Assembly (NCBI RefSeq): GCF_004011505.1
Contig: NZ_SAUN01000001.1
Coordinates: 9,079,501 to 9,143,500 of the forward strand
Origin: Nonomuraea polychroma
GTDB lineage: Bacteria; Actinomycetota; Actinomycetes; Streptosporangiales; Streptosporangiaceae
DNA: 64,000 nucleotides
Direction: 5' to 3'
In this document: one piece after another, positions 28,285-35,516 of the stretch
Layout: each line of letters opens with the position of its first letter
Numbering within the stretch: position 1 is the first letter of the stretch
Notes under the pieces: generated by a model
Told to the model about the DNA's origin: nothing
What the model saw: the letters and a program-made list of their open reading frames with translations, nothing else
Database searches by the model: none
Program-made: the position numbers and the translations under genes

Positions 28285-28313
28285 TGGACAGCAAGTGATC
28301 TAATGACTAGAAC
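28285..28313 (+). promoter_or_regulatory. promoter with GntR-type operator between -35 and -10
   Basis: TGGACA (28285-28290) and TAGAAC (28308-28313) are 17 bp apart. The spacer contains AAGTGATCTAATGACTA (28293-28309), which differs at two positions from the perfect palindrome ahead of the GntR gene at 42067-42083. A repressor bound there would block the promoter of the DUF4185-epimerase-SDR operon. Promoter elements are inferred by eye; the near identity of the two sites is direct observation. Confidence 0.7.
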
Positions 28314-28348
28314 TGTGGGGGAATCCCCCTCCCCGCAGAGGAAACCAA

Positions 28349-29518
28349 GTGATGACGCGATTCCGCTCTGCCCTCGCCCCCCTGGCCATCGCGTTGATCG
28401 GGCTCACGGCCGTGCCGCAGGAGGCATGGGCCGCCCCGCCCAAGCCGGTGCCGACCGTGGCACAGGAGCAGCAAGCAGCCACCCCCGCCTCTCCCTGCGC
28501 CCCAACGGTCAAGAGCACGACCACGAATGCCCGCCTGACCAGCCTGTTCACCGCCTACGGCAACGACAACAGCCGGCTGGACGACTGGACGGGCGCCGAC
28601 GGCACCTACTCGCTCAGGCTGCCGAGCGGCAAGGAGCTCTGGATCTTCTCCGACACGTTCCTCGGCCAGGTCAACCCCGACGGCTCACGCCCGCCCGTGG
28701 TCGAGGAAGGCGGCACGACGGTCTTCCTCAACAACTCCTTCGCCGTCGAGCGCGACGGCAGGCTGTCCACCATTTACGACGGCACCCCCGCGAAGCCCAC
28801 CGCCGTGATGCCGCCGCGCGACAAGAACCACTGGTACTGGGCCGGCGACGCGACGCTCGCCGGCGGGATCGTGGAGGTCACCTACCAGGAGTACGAGCGG
28901 TACGGCCCCGGTGCGTGGGACTGGCGCTGGCACCGGAACGTGGTGGCCAGGTTCGCCCCGGGACGGCTCAACCGGCCGATCAGCGTGCACGATCTGCCGT
29001 CCGACCACGGTGTGGCCTGGGCCTCGGCGACGCTCAAGGACGGCCAGTACACCTACATCTATGGCGTGGAGGACTTCGGCTCGCCCAAGTACATGCACAT
29101 CGCCCGCGTCAAGGGCCAGAGCCTGCTGGGCGCCTGGGAGTATCTCAAGGGCGACGGCACCTGGTCGCCGAACGAGGCCGACTCGGCGCGGATCATGAGC
29201 GGCGTGGCGAACGAGTACAGCGTCAGCAAGGTCGGGTCCGGATATGTCCTGATCACGCATGACACGACCGAGGCGCTGAGCGCCAACATCGTGGCCTACG
29301 CCTCATGCTCGCCGTTCGGCCCGTTCACCGGCAAGCAGCACGTCTACACGACCCCCGAGACCGGCGGGAACATCTTCACCTACAACGCCCACGCCCATCC
29401 CGAGATCGCCGGCAACGGGCTGGTGGTGTCGTACAACGTCAACAGCTTCGTGAACACCGACCACTACCGCGACGTGTCCATCTACCGGCCGCGCTTCCTG
29501 GACGTGACCTTCCAGTGA
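28349..29518 (+). CDS. secreted DUF4185-type beta-propeller protein
   Basis: The 389-residue protein has a signal peptide (to about residue 29, cut after AWA) and a mature domain resembling DUF4185/DUF5005, a five-bladed propeller fold related to glycosidases. Blade-like repeats include LWIFSDTFLG, HWYWAGDATL, YTYIYGVEDFGSPKYMHIARV and NAHAHPEI. It may bind or cleave an extracellular glycan whose products are taken up by the linked ABC transporter; that is inference. GTG at 28349 or the adjacent ATG at 28352 starts the gene after AGAGGAAA. Its stop overlaps the start of the next gene. Confidence 0.78.
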   Translation: MMTRFRSALAPLAIALIGLTAVPQEAWAAPPKPVPTVAQEQQAATPASPCAPTVKSTTTNARLTSLFTAYGNDNSRLDDWTGADGTYSLRLPSGKELWIFSDTFLGQVNPDGSRPPVVEEGGTTVFLNNSFAVERDGRLSTIYDGTPAKPTAVMPPRDKNHWYWAGDATLAGGIVEVTYQEYERYGPGAWDWRWHRNVVARFAPGRLNRPISVHDLPSDHGVAWASATLKDGQYTYIYGVEDFGSPKYMHIARVKGQSLLGAWEYLKGDGTWSPNEADSARIMSGVANEYSVSKVGSGYVLITHDTTEALSANIVAYASCSPFGPFTGKQHVYTTPETGGNIFTYNAHAHPEIAGNGLVVSYNVNSFVNTDHYRDVSIYRPRFLDVTFQ

Positions 29519-30525
29519 GACGCAACTGGGCGGCCCGCCTGCGGCACGTCGTGATCGACGGGCTGCGGGCGGTCGTGCTGGAGAACGAGCTGCTGCGCGT
29601 GACCGTCGTGCCGGACAAGGGCGGGGACGTCGTCGAGTTCCTGCACAAGCCCACCGACACGGACTTCGTCTGGCTCTCCCCGCAGGGCCTGCGCAGCCCG
29701 CGCGACCACCTCCAGGGCGCGGCCGACGACGTCGCCCAGTTCGTGGACCACTACGAGGGCGGCTGGCAAGAGGTCTTCCCCAACGGCGGCGCGCCGAGCG
29801 AATACCGCGGCGCGCGGCTGGCCCAGCACGGCGAGGTCTCCGGACTGCCATGGTCCTACGAGGTGACCGCGGACTCCGAGGACGAGGTCGCGATCCGGCT
29901 CAGCGTCAGGACCAGGCGGCTGCCGTACCGGATGGAGAAGGTCTTCAGGCTGCGGTCGGGCACGGCCGCGCTGGAGATCGAGAGCATGGCCGGCAATGAC
30001 TCCCCGGTGGCGCTGCACGCCATGTGGGGGCAGCACATCGTCTACGGGCGGCCTTTCCTGCGTCCGGGGGCGAGGATCCGGCTGCCGGACGGTGTTCAGG
30101 TGATCCCGCACGCGACGGCGATCAACCCGGCCGGGCGCCGGGTCCGGGCGGGTGGGCCATGGACGTGGCCGATCGTTCCGGCGGACGGCGGCGGTCACAC
30201 CGACCTCAGCGTGGTGCAGGAGCCGGGGTCGCCGAGCGACATCGTCTACCTGACCGGCTTCAACGAGGGTTGGTACGAAATTTCGGGGGATATCGGTATG
30301 CGGGTGGAGTGGGATGCCTCACTCCTGCCGTACCTGTGGATGTGGCAGGAGCTGGGCGCGTCCACAGGCTATCCCTGGTGGGGCCGGGCCTACACGGTCG
30401 GGCTCGAGCCGTTCTCCAGCATGCCGACCGACGGCCTGGCCGCCGCCGTGGCCAACGGCACGGCCCTCGTCCTGGATCCCTACGAGACGAAGACGTTGAA
30501 GATGCGCGCGGAGGTGATGGCGTGA
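29515..30525 (+). CDS. aldose-1-epimerase superfamily protein
   Basis: The 336-residue protein belongs to the galactose mutarotase-like fold, with the KGGDVVEFLHK start typical of aldose epimerase relatives and late LEPFSSMPTDGL. Such enzymes interconvert sugar anomers or are DUF4432-type relatives of unknown reaction. The GTG start at 29515 overlaps the preceding stop (GTGA) and its own end overlaps the SDR start in the same way, so the three genes are tightly coupled. No signal peptide is present, so it acts in the cytoplasm, unlike the DUF4185 protein. Confidence 0.8.
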   Translation: MRRNWAARLRHVVIDGLRAVVLENELLRVTVVPDKGGDVVEFLHKPTDTDFVWLSPQGLRSPRDHLQGAADDVAQFVDHYEGGWQEVFPNGGAPSEYRGARLAQHGEVSGLPWSYEVTADSEDEVAIRLSVRTRRLPYRMEKVFRLRSGTAALEIESMAGNDSPVALHAMWGQHIVYGRPFLRPGARIRLPDGVQVIPHATAINPAGRRVRAGGPWTWPIVPADGGGHTDLSVVQEPGSPSDIVYLTGFNEGWYEISGDIGMRVEWDASLLPYLWMWQELGASTGYPWWGRAYTVGLEPFSSMPTDGLAAAVANGTALVLDPYETKTLKMRAEVMA

Positions 30526-31292
30526 GCGAGTTCGGCGGCAAGGTGGCGCTGGTCACGGGCGGGTCGACGGGCATCGGGCGGGCGGTGGTGGACCGGCTGG
30601 CAGACGGCGGGGCGTCCGTCGTGTTCTGCGGAATGGACAAGGACGCGGAGCTCGACACCGAACACGTCATCGGCCGGATCGCCGACGTGCGCCGGGGCGG
30701 CGAGATGCGGGACCTGGTGGACCTTGCCGTGCGCAGGTTCGGCGGCCTCGACATCGTCGTGACGTGCGCGGGCGTGCAACGGTACGGCACCGTCGAGGAC
30801 ACGCCCGAGGACCTCTGGGACGAAGTGCTCGACATCAATCTCAAAGGCGTCTATCTGACGTGCAAGGCGGCCGTCCCGCGGCTGCGGGCCCGCGGCGGCG
30901 GCTCGATCGTGCTCATCTCCTCGGTGCAGGCGTTCTCCTCGCAGGCGCGGGTGGCCGCCTACACCGCGAGCAAGGCCGCGCTCAACGGCCTGACCAGAGC
31001 CATGGCGCTTGACCACGCCGCCGACGGGATCAGGGTGAATGTGGTGTGCCCCGGCTCGGTCGACACGCCGATGCTGCGCTGGGCGGCGGATCTGTGGCGG
31101 GGTGACCTGTCGCAGGAGGAGCAGGTCAGGCAGTGGGGCCGCGCCCATCCTCTGGGCCGGGTGGGCCGGCCGGAGGAGGTCGCGGAGCTGGTGGCGTTCC
31201 TGGCGGGCCCGCGCTCGTCGTTCATCACGGGGGCGGAGCACCGGGTGGACGGCGGGCTGTTGGCGCAGAACCCGGCGTCACTCCCCGAATAG
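30522..31292 (+). CDS. SDR family oxidoreductase
   Basis: The 256-residue classical short-chain dehydrogenase has the cofactor motif TGGSTGIG (about 11-18), NLKG in the fourth helix, the catalytic SS...YTASK set, and PGSVDTP. The family oxidises or reduces sugars, sugar acids or steroids; in this operon a sugar or aldonate dehydrogenase is the best guess. GTG at 30522 follows GGAGG and overlaps the epimerase stop by 4 bases. The open frame continues upstream without conserved residues. Confidence 0.92.
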   Translation: MSEFGGKVALVTGGSTGIGRAVVDRLADGGASVVFCGMDKDAELDTEHVIGRIADVRRGGEMRDLVDLAVRRFGGLDIVVTCAGVQRYGTVEDTPEDLWDEVLDINLKGVYLTCKAAVPRLRARGGGSIVLISSVQAFSSQARVAAYTASKAALNGLTRAMALDHAADGIRVNVVCPGSVDTPMLRWAADLWRGDLSQEEQVRQWGRAHPLGRVGRPEEVAELVAFLAGPRSSFITGAEHRVDGGLLAQNPASLPE

Positions 31293-31545
31293 CCCCATTT
31301 CTGAATGGTCGAACAGGTCGAGCCCGCCCCACCAATTCCCCCGGTCTTTTTGCAAAGCTGGCAACAGTTGCGTCAATAGGAAGAACTTCCAGGTCACCCC
31401 CTTGATACGAGTGTGACGGCGTGCCCGGCACGCGACCCGGCACGGGCGCGCAGCCTCCCGTCGGAGCGCGAGCCATAACGGCTCGCATTCGATTCGGCAT
31501 GCCACGTTACGAGGTCGAATCGACTCACCGATCTAGGAGAGACCT

Positions 31546-31965
31546 GTGAGGCTATCCAAAAAGGCGGCCGGCTTCGTCGCCGCTGCCGCGATGTTCACCA
31601 TGGTCGTCCCCGCCACCGCCGCGGTGGCGAGCCCCCGCTCCACCTGCTACGGCGGCCGCGTCTGCCTGTACGCCGGCTTCGACTACAACCGCGGCCAGGT
31701 CGACTACTGGCGCGACTTCATGGGCGACGACGCCAACCTCATCGACAACAACTGGCTGAACTGGGACTTCAGCAATTCCTGGCGCACCATGAACAACGAC
31801 ACGACTTCGGTGCGCAACCGGGTCGGCTGCGCTGCCACCCTGTGGCAGCACCCCTACTACACGGGCGCCCACAGCACGTTCACGCATAACTCGAACGACG
31901 GGTTCCTGGCGAACAACGCCGTAGGCAACGACCGCGCCAGCTCCCTCGACGTCTGGTGCCGCTGA
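31546..31965 (+). CDS. secreted peptidase inhibitor I36-like protein
   Basis: The 139-residue exported protein has a signal peptide (about 1-29) and a mature domain with GRVCLYAGFDYNRGQ, NRVGCAATLW and SSLDVWC. This beta/gamma-crystallin-like pattern belongs to inhibitor family I36, the group of the Streptomyces metalloproteinase inhibitor. Cysteines likely form disulfides. GTG at 31546 follows CTAGGAGAG. The target protease is unknown. A 253-bp gap before it contains several small inverted repeats and presumably its promoter. Confidence 0.82.
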   Translation: MRLSKKAAGFVAAAAMFTMVVPATAAVASPRSTCYGGRVCLYAGFDYNRGQVDYWRDFMGDDANLIDNNWLNWDFSNSWRTMNNDTTSVRNRVGCAATLWQHPYYTGAHSTFTHNSNDGFLANNAVGNDRASSLDVWCR

Positions 31966-32882
31966 CACATACCGGGAGTGCCGGTTTCCGGGTCTGGCCG
32001 CCGGAAACCGGCTGTCGCGTGCTCCTCGCGGCGAGCTCGGCCATGCTGCTGCTGACGGGCGTCGCGGGCTGCTCCGCCGACGAACCGCGGCCGCAGACGT
32101 CGGCACCAGCCGTCACGTCAGTGGCGCAGCTGGTGTTGCCGTTCGACGCGTACAAGACCACTCCCGAGCAGCAGGCCATTCTGGGCAACGCGCACAATCT
32201 CCTGGTCGTGCGGTGCATGCGCAAAAAGGGCGTCACGATCGAGCCGCCCGCCGAGGACCCGGCGACGATCGCCGCCGTGGAACCCGGCAACTCACGCCGC
32301 TACGGCGTCGTGGACACCGAGGCGGCCCGGCGCTACGGCTACCACCTCGCCCGTCCGCCGTCTCCCGACACGACCCGATCCTGGGCGGCCAAACTGCCCA
32401 AGCCCGCCCGCCACCGCCTGTACGGGACCGCCGCCGACCGCGGGTGCCTGGACCGGGCGGCGCTGGCGCTGGAGCGGGGTGCTCGGAAGGCGGACTGGCC
32501 GTGGCTGGCCCTGCAGGACTCGCTCACGTTGGAGCAGTCCGCCAAGCACTCGTCGGTGACGAGCGCGGTCCAGCGCTGGCAGTCGTGCATGAGCCAGCAG
32601 GGCCACTCGTACCCGGCTCCCGAGGCGGCCATTGGCGACAGCCGCTGGGATCTGGAAAAGAGCACTGTGACCGAGGACGAGAAGCAGACGGCGACCGCCG
32701 ACACGCAGTGCAAGTGGGCGTCGGGTCTGGTGGCCGCCTGGTACGCGGCGGACGCGGCGTTGCAGCGTGCTGTCGTCAGGGACAACGCCGACCGCTTCGC
32801 CGCGCTCCGCGCCAACCTGGAGCAGCGCCTCAAGAGGGCGTCAAGCGTGCTCGCCGCGCACGAAGGCGGCGATGTCGGCTGA
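31956..32882 (+). CDS. lipoprotein of unknown function
   Basis: I cannot assign the family. The 308-residue product has a lipoprotein signal ending in LTGVAGC, then an Arg-rich helical domain with paired cysteines (VVRCMRKKG, GCLDRAA, SCMSQQG, QCKWASG) that may form disulfides outside the cell. GTG at 31956 overlaps the end of the I36-like gene; an internal GTG at 32019 is a possible alternative but would shorten the signal's n-region. Its last 42 bases overlap the end of the oppositely oriented S10 peptidase gene. Confidence 0.72.
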   Translation: MPLTHTGSAGFRVWPPETGCRVLLAASSAMLLLTGVAGCSADEPRPQTSAPAVTSVAQLVLPFDAYKTTPEQQAILGNAHNLLVVRCMRKKGVTIEPPAEDPATIAAVEPGNSRRYGVVDTEAARRYGYHLARPPSPDTTRSWAAKLPKPARHRLYGTAADRGCLDRAALALERGARKADWPWLALQDSLTLEQSAKHSSVTSAVQRWQSCMSQQGHSYPAPEAAIGDSRWDLEKSTVTEDEKQTATADTQCKWASGLVAAWYAADAALQRAVVRDNADRFAALRANLEQRLKRASSVLAAHEGGDVG

Positions 32883-34274
32883 CTGGCGCAGCCTGCTGGG
32901 CTCGTGGACGTACATCATGTGCCCGGCTTCGTAGTATTTGACCTCCACGTTGCCCGCCAGCTCGGCGGGCACGGGCAGGTGGGCGAGGGTGTGCTCGGCG
33001 GCGTAGTACGGCGTCGCCCCGTCGTGGTAGCCGCAGGCCACGTGCACGCGCAGGTGCGGGTTGGCGCGCATGGCGGCGCCGAGCTTGTCGACCACCGTGA
33101 CGTGCGCACCCTCGAACTCCTTGTACGACCACGGCTGCACGCGCGAGGTGAGCACCTCGTACGGCAGGTCGTTGGCGTACCCGAGCTCCGCCCGGAGGTA
33201 GTGGTTGAGCGCGGCGCTGTAGGGCCCCATGATCGCGCTCATGCTGGGATCGGCGGAGAAGTGCTCGCGCCCCGCGTCGGGGTCCCAGCCGGTGAAGCGG
33301 CCGTCGAGGCGCCCGACGGTCAGCCGCCGCGAGCGCAGCAGCTCGGTGAAGAACCTGATGTGCTCGATCCGCAGGTTCACCCGGTCGACGTAGTCCTCGC
33401 TCAGCCCGGTGAGCGCGGCGATCCTGGCGACCGTGGCGGCGCGTTCCTCCCGCGTCAGCCGGCTGCCACGGGCCAGTGCCCACAGGTAGTCGCGCTCGGC
33501 GAACGCCTCGGCCTCGCGCAGCACGTCCGCCAGCGGCCGGTCCCCGTGCAGTCCGTGATAGTGCGCTATAGCCGCATAAGTCGGCAGATAGAGGGCGTAG
33601 GCCAGGTCGTTGCCCTCGTTGAACTCCCCGGTGACGAAGTCGAGCACCGACGAGATGAGGATCACGCCGTTGAGGTAAAGGCCATAACGCGACTGCAGGT
33701 GGTCGGCCAGCCCGGCCGCCCTGACCGTCCCGTACGACTCCCCGGCCAGGAACTTCGGCGACATCCACCGCCCGTTCCTGGTGGTCCACAACCGGATGAG
33801 CTCGCCCACCGACTCCAGGTCACCGGTGAACCCGTGGTACGGCTCGGCCTTCTCGCCTTCGGCCGCCCGCGAGTAGCCGGTCGAGACCGGGTCGATGAAG
33901 ACCAGGTCGCTCACGTTCAGCAGGCTCTCCTCGTTGTCGGCCAGCCCGTAGGGCGGCGGCGACAACGCCCCGGCGTCGCCCATGACGACCCGGCGCGGCC
34001 CGAACACACCGAGATGCAACCACACGCTCGACGATCCGGGACCGCCGTTGAACGCGAAGGTGACCGGCCTGGTCAGCGGGTCGGCTCCGTCGAGTGTGTA
34101 CGCCGTGACGAACATCTCGGCCTTCGGCCGCAGGCCGTCGAACGTACCGTCGGTGAACACCTCCTCACGCAACACCATGGTGCCGGTGACGGCGGTGTAC
34201 GCCTCGCCCGACGGCAGGGTGTGGGCCGTGGTGACGAGGTTGTCGGCAGGGGGAGCAGGCTGGGTTTCAGACAT
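32841..34274 (-). CDS. S10 serine carboxypeptidase
   Basis: The 477-residue protein belongs to peptidase family S10. The FNGGPGSSS oxyanion segment, the nucleophile in GESYGT, the aspartate in GYHDGATPY and the histidine in EAGHMMY form the catalytic set. No signal peptide is seen, so it may act on peptides inside the cell, as actinobacterial S10 members often appear to. It begins 9 bp after the enolase-superfamily gene and may be the last member of the GntR operon, though its function does not fit sugar metabolism obviously. Confidence 0.92.
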   Translation of the reverse strand: MSETQPAPPADNLVTTAHTLPSGEAYTAVTGTMVLREEVFTDGTFDGLRPKAEMFVTAYTLDGADPLTRPVTFAFNGGPGSSSVWLHLGVFGPRRVVMGDAGALSPPPYGLADNEESLLNVSDLVFIDPVSTGYSRAAEGEKAEPYHGFTGDLESVGELIRLWTTRNGRWMSPKFLAGESYGTVRAAGLADHLQSRYGLYLNGVILISSVLDFVTGEFNEGNDLAYALYLPTYAAIAHYHGLHGDRPLADVLREAEAFAERDYLWALARGSRLTREERAATVARIAALTGLSEDYVDRVNLRIEHIRFFTELLRSRRLTVGRLDGRFTGWDPDAGREHFSADPSMSAIMGPYSAALNHYLRAELGYANDLPYEVLTSRVQPWSYKEFEGAHVTVVDKLGAAMRANPHLRVHVACGYHDGATPYYAAEHTLAHLPVPAELAGNVEVKYYEAGHMMYVHEPSRLRQSADIAAFVRGEHA

Positions 34275-34283
34275 GAGGCCCCA

Positions 34284-35516
34284 TTATGGAGCCACATCCA
34301 GGGACACGGCGGGGTCGGCGAAACGCTCGTTCGGGACCGTGGCGTACCAGCCGGGCCGTCCAGGGTCGCGATCATACGGATAGCCGCCTTGTTCCCGATA
34401 AAGCTCGGCATAGCGGGCGACCCGCTCCCGGTCCAGCCGCACCCCCAGCCCCGGCCCCTGCGGCACGGCGATGGCCCCGTCCACGTAGGCCAGCTTGCCG
34501 CCCTCGATCACGTCGTCACGCAGCTGGTGATAGTGGGCGTCGGCGGCGTAGGTGAGGTTCGGCAACACGGCGCCGAGGTGCAGCATGGTCGCGAGCTGGA
34601 TCCCGAGCTCCCCCGACGAGTGCACGGCCACGCCGATCTGGAACGTCTCGCACACGCCCGCCGCCTTGACGCACGGCCTGATCCCGCCCCAGAACGTCGT
34701 GTCGAGCAGCACCACGTCGGCGGCCCTGCGCAGCACGTTCGAGGCGAGCTGCTCGAAGTTGACGACCACGGTGTTCGTCGCCAGCGGCACCCTGACCTGC
34801 TCGCGTATGGCCCTGAGCCCTTCGAGACCCCAGACCGGGTCCTCCAGGTAGTCGTTGTTCAGGTCCTCGATGGCCCGGCCGAAGCGCAGGCCCTCGGCCA
34901 CCGACAACACGGCGTTCGGGTCGTACCTGAGCCGGTCCCGGGGGAACGCCTCGGCCAGCGCCCGGTAACACTCCAGCTCGTAGTCCGGCGGGAACACGCC
35001 GCCCTTGAGCTTGTGCACGGTGAACCCGTGCGCCGCCTTGAGCTGCGCGGTGTGCTCGACGAGCTGCTCGGGTGTGCGGATCTCGCCGTAGCCGGCGTCG
35101 GCGTACCGGAAGAACAGGTACGAGGCGAACGGCACGGCGTCGCGGACCCGCCCGCCGAGCAGGTCGGAGGCGGGCACCCCGAGCTGCTGGCCGATGAGGT
35201 CGATGCAGGCGAACTCGATGGCGGCCAGGAGCTGCGTGCGGTTGTTGTAGAGGGAGGCCGTCGGGTTGGCGATCTTGAAGCGCAGCGCTTCGAGCTGGAA
35301 GGGGTCGTGGTCCTTCAGGTACGGCACCAGCGCGCGGAACGCGGCCTCGGCGCTCTCCCCGCCCCCGCCCATCTCCCCCAGGCCGACGAGCCCGTTGTCG
35401 GCCTCGACCTCGACGATCGTGCGGACGAACCGCCCCCAGTGGGCGCCGTTGCTGTGCCGCAGCGGCGCCTCCAGCGGGACCGCGACCGTCGTGGCCCGGA
35501 TGTCAACGATCTTCAC
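34284..35516 (-). CDS. enolase-superfamily dehydratase, glucarate dehydratase-like
   Basis: The 410-residue protein is in the mandelate racemase/muconate lactonising group. HKLKGGV supplies a KxK motif like that of glucarate dehydratase. RYDPNA, LEDPVWG and the following TN and D supply metal ligands, and VHSSGELGI carries the catalytic histidine. These features point to dehydration of an acid sugar, with glucarate the closest named relative; substrate cannot be set from sequence. Its start overlaps the GH38-like gene by 4 bases. Confidence 0.85.
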   Translation of the reverse strand: MKIVDIRATTVAVPLEAPLRHSNGAHWGRFVRTIVEVEADNGLVGLGEMGGGGESAEAAFRALVPYLKDHDPFQLEALRFKIANPTASLYNNRTQLLAAIEFACIDLIGQQLGVPASDLLGGRVRDAVPFASYLFFRYADAGYGEIRTPEQLVEHTAQLKAAHGFTVHKLKGGVFPPDYELECYRALAEAFPRDRLRYDPNAVLSVAEGLRFGRAIEDLNNDYLEDPVWGLEGLRAIREQVRVPLATNTVVVNFEQLASNVLRRAADVVLLDTTFWGGIRPCVKAAGVCETFQIGVAVHSSGELGIQLATMLHLGAVLPNLTYAADAHYHQLRDDVIEGGKLAYVDGAIAVPQGPGLGVRLDRERVARYAELYREQGGYPYDRDPGRPGWYATVPNERFADPAVSLDVAP

